A stretch of 64,000 nucleotides of DNA, taken from assembly GCA_032717465.1 (NCBI GenBank), contig CM064665.1, positions 25,679,011 to 25,743,010 of the forward strand, written 5' to 3'. Made by a program: the position numbers and the translations under genes. The stretch comes from Coenobita brevimanus. Taxonomy: Eukaryota; Arthropoda; Malacostraca; Decapoda; Coenobitidae. Of the stretch, positions 22,030 through 33,266 are shown piece by piece. Position 1 is the first letter of the stretch. The number at the start of each line of letters is the position of its first letter. A model generated the notes under the pieces. That model had not been told where the DNA came from, searched no databases, and saw nothing but the letters and a program-made list of their open reading frames with translations.

Positions 22030-22395
22030 TAGCTTACTTGTAAAATGTCTGTTACCTATGTTGTTTTGTGTCTCATATTTTTACATTTTGATATTCACTT
22101 TAATTGCGTGTGAAATATTTATTACCCAAATCAGCTTGTGTTTCACTCCAGTTTGGTTGTAGAATATTTCTGACCTATACAGTCTTGTGGTTCGTAAATT
22201 TACACTTTGATTTTCACTCTAGTTTGTGAAATCTTTGTACTTGTAATATCTTATGCTTCATTTTTAACACTCTGGTAGGCACACAAGTCTGGCAGTAAAA
22301 TGTCTGTTATCTATACTGTCTGTTGTTTTGTATTCTTCCTTTAATATTCACTTCAGTTTTTACAGTGAACTGTTTGTCATCTGTATGCATGAAGG
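22030..22395. repeat. Degenerate tandem repeat, about 90-105-bp unit
   Basis: Roughly four units share TTGTAAAATGTCTGTTACCT, CTTGTGTTTCA and ACTTTGATTTTCACT-like strings. Heavily diverged, AT-rich and non-coding. Otherwise 21900-22630 shows no gene. Confidence 0.6.
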
Positions 22396-22634
22396 TAAGA
22401 GAAAAAGCAAACGATCTTAAATGTAAGTAAAGTTTGTTTTTATCAGAAATCACACAGTTCACTGCCCTGGCTTAGGACTGAGTTCACTTCATTTTAGTAA
22501 TCAGTCGACCTCTCTAACCATTCCTCTCTTGGGGCTGAGTCGAGTAAAAAAAAAAAAAAAATCCTCTATGAAGATTAATGAGTCTCACGGAAAACTTAAC
22601 TTCTTCAGCCCGTGGACGTCCTTTTCATAATATT

Positions 22635-22815
22635 TTTTTTTTTTATCTAGGAGAGCCTACATGTGGTGACACAATATAGGTGGACGGCTCCCTTGCCTGG
22701 TTATACAAGCGTCCCTCACGTCCTTCCCTATCGCCCGAATGGAGATTGTTCGACTGCAGGAGAGGGATAACTTGAGCCTGGAGTTCAACGGGTTCACGTC
22801 AAGAGAAGCCTGAGG
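22635..22815 (-). repeat. Rep-1 dispersed repeat, copy 5
   Basis: Inverted relative to copy 6, from which it is separated by about 45 bp of CAGCAGCAGAAGCAG sequence. Confidence 0.75.
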
Positions 22816-22861
22816 CCATAGCAGCAGCAGAAGCAGCAGAGCCCCCTGTTTAGCAGTAGAA

Positions 22862-23045
22862 GTTGAAGCCTCAGAGTCATCTGAACGTGAACCAGGTGGA
22901 CTGCAGGCTGAATACTCTCTTTTCTGCAGCCCACCATTCTCCTTTCAAGGGACAGGAAGGGAGCTGAGGAACGGTTGTATAACTGGGCAGCTCCACCGCT
23001 AAGTTTTGTAGGAGCCACCACGAGAAGGAGTCCGTCTCCAGCAGC
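22862..23045 (+). repeat. Rep-1 dispersed repeat, copy 6
   Basis: The cleanest copy: GTGAACCAGGTGGACTGCAG, then CTGCAGCCCACC about 20 bp on (internal inverted repeat), then GGGAGCTGAGG, TTGTATAACTGGGCAG and AGCCACCACGAGAAGG. Confidence 0.8.
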
Positions 23046-23413
23046 ACAGTCTGATGATGAAGGGGTTAATAAAGCTGTATCTAGTACCTCGATTCAAGGC
23101 ACCTCAGGCTGCACCCACAAGTATTTGCTGGCGCGGAGGAAAGTTCTGCATCGCTGCTACTCACAGGAGATCTCCCCTACACCAGCCCGCGTCCAGTGGG
23201 CCCACTTGTATGGGTTACAGTGATGCAAACTCCCACCCACGCCAGCAGGCATTTAGTGTGGACGCGCCTAAAATGAATAAAATGGACAGGAAATGGCACA
23301 CATAAATCAAAATTTCGTCTATTTATTCAAGGGATATACAGATACATATTATAAAGGATGTATGTAAGCTTTCCTGCTCAAAAAGCGTATTGCAAAGTAA
23401 ATTAAATTATCAG

Positions 23414-23448
<35 letters not shown>

Positions 23449-23452
23449 AGGA

Positions 23453-23765
23453 CAGTGTTTCTTAACCTGGGGTGCTAGCACCCCCAGGGATGCTGAAATC
23501 AATTTTAGGAGGTGCTGGAAAATGCTGCATTATTGTTTTTTTTTGCTTCTTAATGGTTTTGCTTAGTATTTGCATCCTTGATTTTTTTTTTTTTTTGGAG
23601 AATATATAAAATACATTGTTATGCAGTACTTCACTTTAGGCTACTTTAACCCTGCAGTAGTGTAACAACTGTAGTCCCAGTAACCAGATGTAAAGGGGTA
23701 CTGGACTGAGACTTTATTACGGTGGGGGGGGGGGTGCTGAGGTTGGAAAAGGTTAAGAAACGCCG
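23453..23765. mobile_element. hAT-type MITE, 313 bp
   Basis: Terminal inverted repeats CAGTGTTTCTTAACC and GGTTAAGAAACGCCG bound a non-coding element. It is flanked by 8-bp duplications CTCTAGGA (23445-23452) and CTCTAAGA (23766-23773), the target-site length expected of hAT elements. The left duplication lies at the end of a (CT)n tract. Confidence 0.85.
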
Positions 23766-24207
23766 CTCTAAGACAAAGGAAGGTGGGTACATACTCTCCC
23801 CCCCTCTGTAGCTCTTCATACAAAAAGAGTTATTAGCTACGACAGAGAAATGATCGCTAGATTTGTGAGTCACATCCGCAGACGGTAAATTTAGCGGGTG
23901 AAAATTAGCAGGGTTTACTCGGGGACTTAGCGGTTTTGCGGACACTGTTCAGGCGCTGCAGAGTTACGGTCGTATTCTGAGTGGCTTTGGAAGATAACAC
24001 CTTGTCTTTGGCGATTTATTCTGCACATTACACTACATGTGTTCTTGTACTGTATGTTATTGGTGAAAACTATGACGATATTACAACGATATTTCATGAA
24101 ACCATGATTTAATAGACAGGTTATGGCCCAGTTCCGACAGATGATTAGATTCTGTCATATAATTCAGGGAGGAATGTAACAGGCATCACCTAAGTGTGTG
24201 TGTGTGT

Positions 24208-24385
24208 GTATCCAGACTCATCTAAAAAGTGAACCCAATGAACTGCTGACTGTAACTGCCATGCTCCTACACTCACCATCCTCCTGTTGATGGATAGGGA
24301 ATTAGATAAGAGACGTTTGTATAACCAGGTACTTGAGCCGCCCAGTTGTATCGATGCCACCACATGAAGGCGTCCCACTCGAGCA
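24208..24385 (+). repeat. Rep-1 dispersed repeat, copy 7
   Basis: CATCCTCCTGTTGATGGATA, TTGTATAACCAGGTACTTGA and TGCCACCACATGAAGGCGTC in Rep-1 order. A short GT microsatellite precedes it. Confidence 0.75.
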
Positions 24386-24444
24386 CCGACCCAAGTGTGA
24401 AACAGACTCAGTGGAACAACAGGCGACCCTTTGTCTCAGGCTGT

Positions 24445-24690
24445 GCATCGCCCCTCTCCCACTTCCACCTTCCATACTTCCCCTCTCCCACTTCCATACT
24501 TCCCCTCTCCCACTTCCATACTTCCCCTCTCCCACTTCCACCTTCCATACTTCCCCTCTCCCACTTCCATACTTCCCCTCTCCCACTTCCACCTTCCATA
24601 CTTCCCCTCTCCCACTTCCATACTTCCCCTCTCCCACTTCCACCTTCCATACTTCCCCTCTCCCACTTCCACCCTCCATACTTCCATTTT
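24445..24690. repeat. Minisatellite of CCCCTCTCCCACTTCCATACTT units
   Basis: About ten units, either 22 bp or a 29-bp form with an extra CACCTTC insertion, alternate in a higher-order pattern. All six frames are open, which creates spurious Pro/Ser-rich or Gly/Glu-rich ORFs. Confidence 0.95.
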
Positions 24691-24799
24691 TGTTGCCTCA
24701 CCCTCTCAGTACTCAGTCAGGCTGCCAATTTTAGTGCTTTTGTAACTATGGGAAGTATTATTAAAGGATATTTGATTATGTGTGCGATGAACAAATGTC

Positions 24800-24985
24800 T
24801 GTTTGTATATGTATGTAAGTATGTGTGAGTATGTATATATGCTTGTCTACCTACCTACCTACCCACCTATCTGTCTATCTATGTATCTATTTGTCTGTCA
24901 ATCTGTCTACCTGCCCGTCTGTCTGTCTACTTACATCCTATCTATCAGTCAATCAGTCAACCTATGTATCTATCCTTGTGTAGTC
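24800..24985. repeat. (CTAC)n/(CTGT)n/(CTAT)n low-complexity tract
   Basis: Tetranucleotide-rich sequence followed by AGTCAGACGCCCTATTCCC, which resembles the 3' terminus of the RTE-like LINE family. Confidence 0.8.
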
Positions 24986-25084
24986 AGACGCCCTATTCCC
25001 AGTCCACTGTCTTCTCTGTAGCTCTCTAATGCAAGAACTCGCCGATACTCACAGTCTTTCATATACAGTGTTACTTCACGCACT

Positions 25085-25322
25085 TGGTCGCATTTCAAGT
25101 GGCTCTGGGACACATCGTAACACCCCTTGCTAATCGACTTAGTCTTCACATTACACCTCGAGCCATATTGTAAGTGGTTCTGGGATATTTCGTAACACCT
25201 CTTCCTTAGTGATTAATCCTTCCCATCACACCTCGACCCATATTATAAGTGGTTCCGGGAGATTCCTTATCCCCTTCTCTTTTGCGAAGTATTCGTCACA
25301 TTACACCTGCTATCCTCCCATC
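25085..25322 (+). repeat. Three tandem units of dispersed repeat 'D', about 78 bp each
   Basis: Each unit contains AAGTGGTTCTGGGA, CGTAACACC and CACATTACACCTC variants. Units start near 25088, 25165 and 25240. The same core occurs at 2605-2670 and 23975-24030. Confidence 0.75.
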
Positions 25323-25494
25323 AGAGTGTCCTGCGATAGTAACTGGTTATAAACGTTATTCGCCAATATCAGTTGAGCACATTTCCTTATGAGCCCAAAA
25401 GATGCACAATAATTACAGTATTTTTTCCCTAGAAGATTAAACTGGTAATATTCTTAGACAAGTAGACCAAAAACCTTCCGAACAACTTTACCTC

Positions 25495-25939
25495 ATCTTC
25501 CTTCCCTCCTATTTTCCACTCTGATGGCTCTGTAGCTATTTCTTCTGATAAAGCAGAACTTTTCGTTCAGACTTACTCCTCCAGTTCCACCTTAGACGAT
25601 TCCGGTGCTGTTCCTCCATCACTTCCCCCCTCTGACTTCCTCATGGCTAACATTAAAATTTCTTCAGCTGATGTATTTTCTGTCATTGCTGGCCTCAATA
25701 CTAACAAGGCATATGGGCCTGATGGGGTCCCTCCTGTTGTTCTCAAGAACTATGCTTCTGTGCTTACACCCTGCCTAGGTAAACTCTTTCGCGTTTGTCA
25801 GTCAACTTGTACCTTTCCTTCTCGCTGGAAGTCTGCTCTCATTCAGCCAGTCCCAAAGAAGGGTGACCATTCCCAACCCTCTAACTATCGTCCAATTGCT
25901 TTAACATCCTTTGTCTCAAAAGTTTTCGAGTCAATTCTC

Positions 25940-25999
<60 letters not shown>

Positions 26000-27330
26000 A
26001 ATAATAATAAAGCATCTTTTCTATTACAAACTTCTTTCTGATCGTCAGTATGGGTTCCGTCAGGGATGCTCAGCTGGCGATCTTCTCACCTACCTTTCAG
26101 ACTCCTGGTCATCTTCCTTTCGAGATTTTGGCGAAAGCTTTGCCATTGCACTTGACATCTCAAAGGCTTTCGATCGAGTCTGGCATAAATCTTTAATTTC
26201 CAAACTCCCTTCTTATGGTTTCTATCCTTCTATCTGTTCTTTCATCTCTGGCTTCCTTTCTAGTCGTTCTATAGCCACTGTTGTAGACGGCCATCATTCT
26301 TCTCCTAGATCTATCATTAGTGGTGTTCCTCAGGGCTCTGTCCTATCACCAACTCTCTCCATTTATTCATCAATGACCTTCTAAGCTGTACATGTAACCT
26401 TACCCATTCATATGTTGATTGCACCCTTCACCTTTCCATTTGCTTCCCGCAGAGTCCATCACAGCAGTTACTTCAACAAACAAGGGATGAGGCTGTGGCA
26501 CACCTAATGTCTGATTTCGATCATATCTCTGATTGGGATAAAAATAATCTTGTCTTTAATGTATCAAAAACTCAGTTCTTACATCTATCGACCCGATAGA
26601 GTCTTCCACAGGAGTACCCTCTAACTTTTAACAATATCCAGCTCAATTCTGCATCATCTTTAATCATACTTGGGGTTTCATTCCCTCGGGATTTATCTTG
26701 GAAAGATCATATTACATCTCTTGTAAAATCTGCTTCCAAGAGATTGGGTGTGTTAAGCTGACTCCGTGCCTTCTTTACCCCTGCACAGTTGTTGACTTTA
26801 TACACGGGTTTTATTCGCCCCTGTGTAAAGTACAACTCTCATGTGTGGCGAGGCTCCCCACATACAGCTCTTCTCAGTAGGGTGGAGTCAAAGGCTTTTC
26901 GTTTCATTAACTCTCCTCCTCTTACTGGCTCCTTTCAACCTCTGTCTCTTCACCGCACTGTTGCATCTTTATCTCTTTTCTATCACTGCATCAATGGTCA
27001 CTGTTCCTCTGAACTGTCTGCTTGCATCCTTCCACCACTACAGCGGGCGCGTAGCACCCGTCTAGCAACATACTCTCATTCCTTTTCTGTCCAACTCTCT
27101 AATGCAAGAGTTAACCGTTACTTCCAGTCCTTCATGTATGCAACAGGTTACCTCTGGAACTGTCTCCCTTTGCCTGCATTTCCTACTGCCTATGATCTCC
27201 AGCCTTCAAACGCAGTGTGTCCAGACATCTTGAAATGAATAGATCTTGAATTTGGTTCTCTTTTGTACTGTTTTTGTTTTTTGCTTAGAGGGAACAATTT
27301 GCGGGCTCCTGGCCTTTGGTTCCTTCTTCC
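25495..27330 (+). mobile_element. Jockey/CR1-like LINE fragment (LINE C), reverse transcriptase part
   Basis: The 5'-truncated element starts inside the pre-RT region. RT motifs are YGPDGVPPVVLK, NYRPIALTSF, DRQYGFRQGCSAGD, LDISKAFDRVWH and SGVPQGSVLSPTL. A (CA)n microsatellite (25941-25994) sits between the NYRP and YGFR motifs, and the frame differs on its two sides. Downstream, stops and shifts break the thumb, but the C-terminal domain (26789-27238) reads well, with IRPCVKYNSHVWRG and WNCLPLPAFP. A 3' tail ending in AAAAAAGAAGAAG follows. Confidence 0.8.
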
Positions 27331-27344
27331 TTGTATTAAAAAAG

Positions 27345-27665
27345 AAGAAGTGACAGAGCGTTTTGTTGTTGTGGATGTGCCGGAAAAGACTCTGAGATGG
27401 TTTGGTTATCTGGAGAAAATGAAGGAGAAACTGACTAGGAGAGTTTATGTGAATTAGGTGGAAAGGGGAGGGGGAGAGGAAGGAAGAGACCAAGGATGAG
27501 ATGGTGGAATGGGGTGGAGAGGCATATGAGAGATGGGAATTTAAGCTGAAGAAAGGGCGGTCTGATGGCGGAGGACAGGGTGACATGGAGGGGATTTGTT
27601 TGTGACCACCCTGTTCGGTATTAACGAGCTTGTCTACTGATAGATTGATAGAGGGCAGGCAGACA
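27345..27665 (+). mobile_element. 3' fragment of RTE-like LINE
   Basis: Encodes LRWFGYLEKMKEKLTRRV, the C-terminal motif of the LINE A family, then the 3' UTR ending in GATAGATTGATAG. It abuts the tail of LINE C directly. Confidence 0.7.
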
Positions 27666-27904
27666 GACAAACAGACAGACAGATAAACAGCTAGGTTAGT
27701 CTTCAAAGCAATTATGTAAATTATATATTTTCTTTCTCTGCACCAGCACCATGACGGAGAAAAGGGGTACGTTTGATGCGGGGAAAAAATGAACTTGCAG
27801 TTGACCTGGGTTCGTACCTTAGGAGGATACCATCAGCATAGCACAGCATCCACCAGGGTACTCTTAAGGAGAGAGAGAGAGAGAGAGAGAGAGAGATGTG
27901 ATGA

Positions 27905-27990
27905 TGGGTAGAAAGTGTCCTGGCTGGAATTCGGAACTCAGGCCCCAGCGCTGTACATGCATAAACGTTACCACTGAGCCAAATAGAGGA
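27905..27990 (-). repeat. tRNA-derived SINE head
   Basis: On the minus strand TGGCTCAGTGGTAACG (27966-27981) fits a pol III A box and GAGTTCCGAATTCC (about 27927-27940) a degenerate B box. The pair has tRNA-like spacing. A (GA)n tract lies at 27869-27896. Confidence 0.65.
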
Positions 27991-28131
27991 CTTTTACTAA
28001 GAGTAATCCAGGCATTTATAGACCCCTTCACTCCCTTCTTTTTTCCCCTTGGTGATTAATTTGGTGAGTTTTGGACATACATGGTAGCGTGGCACTGGAG
28101 GCCACCACTGGGGATGCTGCGTACCACACCG

Positions 28132-28325
28132 AACAGCTCATCCCTGGAATGTAAGGACAATACCGATGCCAGCTACCCAAGGAACAACATCAAATTGCCA
28201 ACCAAGCCTCGCCAAACATCCCACACCAGCTCATCCCTGGAATGTAAGGACATTACCACTCCCAGCTACCCAAGGAACAACATCAAATTGCCAACCAAGC
28301 CTCGCCAAACAGCCCACACCGCTGC
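28132..28325 (+). repeat. 93-bp direct duplication
   Basis: Two units (from about 28135 and 28228) begin AGCTCATCCCTGGAATGTAA and differ at only a few sites. The unit is 31 codons long, so a plus frame stays open across it, but I see no other coding evidence. Confidence 0.9.
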
Positions 28326-28334
28326 CAACCAATG

Positions 28335-28430
28335 TAAAATGAAACTTAACATATTAATCACTAGTCTGGCCGAGATTCGTTCTCAGGCCCTCGCGCTGAT
28401 AACGCGTGCTTTGTTGGCTTAATTATTAGT
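28335..28430 (-). repeat. tRNA-derived SINE head, second diverged copy
   Basis: On the minus strand AGGGCCTGAGAACGAATCTC resembles the B-box region of the copy at 27905-27990 (GGGCCTGAGTTCCGAATTCC). The A box is weaker. Confidence 0.5.
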
Positions 28431-29744
28431 TAAAGAAATTGCTCTGATAGAGAAAATGGCATAACTGTACAATGCACGAGAATAGTATTGCACACAGAAC
28501 AATGTACTATCGCTCATAAAAGTTCATGCGTCTTCGCAGCCAGTTGTACCCCCCTCTCAACCACTTGGATCTGTATAAACGTTACAACTCGAGTTGCTGA
28601 ATGATGATTTTGTCTGAGATTCGTGCATCGAAAACGAGCAGTGAATGGGATAAGTAAAAGAAACTTGTGTTAATTATATGGTCTGTATAATCTTTTTATC
28701 GAATGAATGTGTGTGCGTTTGTAATATATCATTTAAGAGATAATCTTACATAATACTGATGATCTTATTCTTAGGTTCATTTTCGCCCATAATTTTAGTC
28801 ATTTTCACCAATACGAAAACGGCGATGGAAGGTACTGTAAAATGCATTATCATCGTCAGTAATGAATATTGGTGGTTGTGTGTTGGTTACGTAAATCATA
28901 GTTTTGACCTAAGTAAAGTTAGCGGTTAGCCTAGGTTATTTTCCATTAAGTTTTCATGCTGACACATAAACATTAAATGTAATTAAAGTTAATCTGTTTT
29001 GTAAGAACAAATTTTATTGTATGGTATAAAAAACAATCATACAACATACCATTTTATTTCTCAATATAATACTGCAGAACAAAACAAGTATTGGCAGGGA
29101 TGCTGTGCATTATGCTCGTAGTGAAGATTACAAACAGGCAATTAAAAAAAAAAAAAAACGATATGTAGTGTCTGTGCCACAAGTGTCAATATAATTATGA
29201 TAGTAGCAAAGTGGACACATTATGGGCAAAAGAAGGACTGTTCATGTCATTCCAAATATCTGTAGTAAATATTCGAATATACATAACCATGACGATATAA
29301 CTGATTATAATAATGGCGTGATAGGAAAAGCATTCATATTCTACAAGTAAAGATACACAAGTAAAAGGTATTATTATAGTAATATTCAACATTCCTCAAT
29401 ATGTTAACACACGATTCATGCGTATTCACCTATACGCACAAAAAACATTGTGGATCACTCGCCCTAACACAAGACACACGCATGCACATACACATATGTG
29501 TGAAATCAGAGATAACTGGCCGCCAGAGCAAAATAAACGGTGCGACATGAACTTTCACAACACAATGAAAACAAACCAAAATGGATAAAAGACAGTTAAT
29601 ACATCCATCAGTAAATATTAATGTCTGAAATTCCAAATGTAAGTTCATCTTTCTTGATATTTTTACTCGACCCACCTGGGATGACTCAGTGCATAAGTCT
29701 ATGCACCATGAAGTTTAATGATGGCGAATGTGTTCTACAAGAGA
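28431..29744. other. No recognisable gene
   Basis: AT-rich sequence without repeats I can name and without a credible ORF. Confidence 0.5.
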
Positions 29745-30830
29745 CATTACAGATGATATGCATTAGTATTTGGACCAACCCCCAGCACTAGTCACTACTG
29801 CTGCCACCCTATCAGGCATAGATTCCACACGCCGTTAACAATAGGTTGGATTGCGTTTCAAAATATCCCATTCCTGTCTTACATGCTGTTGGATGGCTGC
29901 ACTGGTTCTCTCAATTCCTAAATCCCACGTGCGAACCATCATACCCCAAACGTTTTCTAATGGGTTCATATATCGCACCCTTTGTTCGGCCAATCAATTA
30001 CCTCTATTTCCTGATGCAAAGCTAGCCATTCCCTCACTATAAGGCTGGTATGAACTGGCGAACGATCGTGAACAAATCGAATAGGCCTTGGTGCTGGAAT
30101 AGCATTAGCATGGATAGATGGCAACATGTTTTCCAGTATATCTATATACTTTTGTGCATTAAAGGTAGCCTTCGATCCTGGTCAAATCTCCCAGACCTCC
30201 CGCCCCCCATGAAATGATAAACTGATTCGACTACTACTTTTAATTTCCTGGATATTTGGTGCCTCATATCTTGTATTGTAAGACCGCCAGACAGTGCGTT
30301 TGTTTGATGCTGTTGTCGTGAAACATTTTTCATTTGTAATAACAACGGATTTCCAGTAATCTACATCATGATGTGGCTGGCTGTAATGGAGTGCAAAGTG
30401 AAGCCTAGCATCTCTATTTCCCTGAGTCAACAATTCTTTTCTGGCAGGAATATGACACCTAATTCCACTTTCATTTTAATCGCCGTCTAACAGTCTCAGG
30501 ATGACACTGGAGGTTGAGTTGCTGTCTTAACGGTTATGGTCTTGGTCTTTCTTGAACAGCGTCCACGGTACGTTGATCATCGTCAGCAGTCGTAACCCGA
30601 GGTCGTCCTCTTCTTGGCCGCGTCTCTACATTTCCCTCTTCATCTGATAGTCGTAGCTACTTCCAGACAGTCCTCACATCTAAGCCTTGCTGCCAAGCGA
30701 TGGCTGACGGGGTCATTCCGGCGTTCCTCATACCGACGAGGGTGGCCCGCTGGGCAATGACCTCGGGCCTGTTACCACGTCTGATGGCTTGTGCACACGT
30801 TGTCTAACAAGTTGCCGTTCCGTATCTTTA
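29745..30830 (-). pseudogene. Tc1/mariner-family transposase, broken
   Basis: Reading the minus strand from about 30830 down gives an N-terminal HTH pair (ARAEVIAQRATLVGMRNAG) and an RPRRGRPRVTT linker. The DDE region follows: VVITNEKCF, with Asn where Tc1 transposases have the first catalytic Asp, then FVHDRSPVHTS (second Asp) and, after a frameshift, NPLENVWGMM (catalytic Glu). The C-terminus is GGWSKY then stop, near 29770. Several stops and shifts plus the Asp-to-Asn change make it dead. I could not find convincing terminal inverted repeats. Confidence 0.8.
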
Positions 30831-32294
30831 AATAGTAGATGAGTATTAATATAATTTATATATTACTCACTTCAGTCTTCTCTATAATATGCTAAATTCT
30901 ACCGTTGGTGTTCGGTTTAAATGAGAGAGTGGGTGAAAGGTTAAGATAAATGCATAGCAAAAGGCGTGAGTGTGAGTTGCATTAGTATGATATTAAATGT
31001 AGAGTATGTAGACGAATGCTTGGGAAAGGATGGACAAACGACTGTAGAAGTGTGAGCGTGGATATGAAGGAGTAATTGAGTGGACGACCCAAGTATGGAT
31101 GGAAAGTGTCCAAAAAAAAAAAGGGGGGGGGAGGAGTGAATGAAGGTAAAGATTGAAAGTTGAATAGACTTGTATAAAACGCTAATGTAAAGAATGCTGA
31201 TATGAGCATTGCTTGCAGCTCTTCTAATAGTTGCTTACATTCGTATTTTAATGTAATTCCATTATCATTCGTGATTTTATGGTCCTATATTGTTCGCGTA
31301 TTTTTAAATTTATATAAATATACGTGAGATTACGGTTGGTCGCTGCTTGCCGAGGAGTGACTAAGTAGATGAGTTGGCGGCCCAACTGCTTGGGTCATAT
31401 GCCGCCGGAAGATGGGAGGAAACAGGAAATTATGAGAGAGAGAGAGAGAAAGAGAGAGAGAAGAGGACAGTGAGGAAAGAAAGACTGGAGGCAATATCCC
31501 CTTGCAGTCGGCTCTGACGACAAGTAGGGATACTGGGGAAGTATTATTGCCCGCCTATCATTGCTTCCCGAAAGAGGTTAAAATTATATTTTTTATAGGT
31601 GGAAAAAATATGCTTGCATCATTAGATGTTACTCTCATTCAATGTATTGTATGGGTGTTTCGTCAGTGTAAAAGCGTCAGCAATTATAATGCAATAACGT
31701 ATATGATGTTTTCTGCAACATGACTCGTTTCTCTCATTTTATCGACAACATTGTGAAGAAATGCGTCTTAAATATATTTCAGTACTGTTTCATATTACCC
31801 ACCCCTACAAGTTTATCTTATCAGTCAGAGTAGGTAGGATCACCGGTAACCAACAAACACATTCATACCTTGCGTTGATACCGACCACACTACACAATGA
31901 CTGGGTGGCAACTGGAAAATCTTACGTTAATTTCTCTAGGCTTCGAAACATGCTCGAATACAGTGGGAATGCATTCACTGGTATGGATAGCATGACTATA
32001 CTAAACCTTTGAATAACTGAGTGTAGTATGAAATGAAACACACACATAGGATATGCATTATGTAGAGATGTATTCAGTTCAACTCACATAATATTACATG
32101 CCAAGGTCTGTACTCTTCACTGGAGAGCAGGGTTCATATTGAGAAAATCGCTCACATCGGAACTCAGGTTGTAAAGTTTACGCAGTTACCAGATCCAGGC
32201 GGCTGGGATGGGGGTAAAACTGGCTGGCGAAGAAGCATAAACTTTTATGAGCGATAGTACATTTTACATTTACACACACACACATTTTATATAT
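30831..32294. other. No recognisable gene
   Basis: Contains an A/G run at 31111-31136 and a (GA)n tract at 31434-31460. The last bases before the LTR array are an AT microsatellite. Short ORFs at 31502-31723 and 31761-32012 match nothing I recognise. Confidence 0.5.
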
Positions 32295-33266
32295 TGTTAC
32301 GCTGTCCGCCTTTCCGTTCCCACGGGTGCAGCCGTTACAGCTGGGCTAGGGGATTATGCAGTATGTATCCGTGTCATTCGCGGAGTTTACATTAGCGAGT
32401 GTTACAAGTTCTTTTGTTTCTTTCGTTCCTGCCACTGAGGGCAATTTTATTTAATACCATGCTGAGAATGCATTTGATTATTTTGATTGTCTTGTGTGAG
32501 CTACCAGTATATTTAATGATGTTTTGCTTGCATTAGAAGTACCAATTTATTGTAGAGAGAGAGGGGCACGAATATAAGTTCTTATTAATTAATTTGATTC
32601 ATGCGTTCGCGCTTGGCTGCACACGAGCCAGCCTTTAGCAGTATCTTCCCAACTAGCTTCCGTATCGTGCGTGTGTGCACACTCTCTCCCCAGTCATTTT
32701 TATGCCGAGCTGGCGTTTTTGTTTAAGTTTATATTTACTCATTTGTTTGTTGACTGAGGAAAGTAGTTATTTTATTTTGTTTTTGTAACCGTGTTGTCTT
32801 TGGAGGGCCAGTTTGGCTCACCGTGGTCCTCTCGCTGCCTTTGTTAACGTTCCCCAACACACGTACATACACACACACCCCTAACCCCTACACAGTTAAT
32901 CCCATCTCTTTGCACAAGGCTAGTGAGAACCATCGTGAGCTATTAACTGCGTTCCCCCTTGGACACGGGTTAAGTAGAAAGTCGTCACCACCGGAAGTAA
33001 GTGGGAGGTGTTCCTGTAGACTGTCTCGGGCGGTATTACTTCCGGTAGTGACGATAGTAGGCTAGATCTATAAGTAGGCTGTTCCGTTACTATCAAAGTA
33101 CAGAGTGTTGCGTTCTTAAGTAAGTACTTTTCCGTTGCGCAGTTTTTCTCTAGTTTGCGGAGTGTCAGTGCCGGGGTCTGCGTTATTTTTGCAACGCAGT
33201 GGAGGCCGATCATCTAAGGCTGCCTTGTCGTCTTTGTAATAGCCCCGGGCTGGCGCTACCGTAACA
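32295..33266 (+). repeat. LTR 1
   Basis: 972 bp, TGTTACG...CGTAACA. Includes a short CACACAC stretch, an inverted pair of ETS-type sites and a TATA box (see regulatory entry). Confidence 0.92.
32990..33074 (+). promoter_or_regulatory. LTR promoter: inverted ETS-like pair and TATA box
   Basis: ACCGGAAGTAA (32990-33000) and TTACTTCCGGT (33036-33046) form a perfect 11-bp inverted repeat. Each arm contains the ETS consensus CCGGAAGT. TATAAG lies at 33069-33074, about 23 bp further on, so transcription would be expected to start near 33100. The same arrangement is in LTR 2 and LTR 3. Confidence 0.55.

Noticed and set aside
24302..24745. Overlapping Pro/Ser/His-rich and Gly/Glu-rich ORFs on both strands
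   Set aside because: They are translations of the 22/29-bp minisatellite at 24445-24690, open in all frames because of unit composition.
27905..27990. Functional tRNA gene on the minus strand
   Set aside because: A and B boxes are present but the sequence does not close into a proper cloverleaf with an anticodon arm, and a diverged second copy lies nearby. It is better read as a SINE head. The same reasoning applies at 50261-50330.
28081..28422. Protein-coding gene over the 93-bp duplication
   Set aside because: The frame is open only because the duplicated unit is 31 codons. No start context, splice partner or domain supports it, and its end overlaps a SINE copy.
29745..30830. Active mariner/Tc1 transposase
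   Set aside because: The first catalytic Asp position is Asn, there are several stops and frameshifts, and no terminal inverted repeats could be found.
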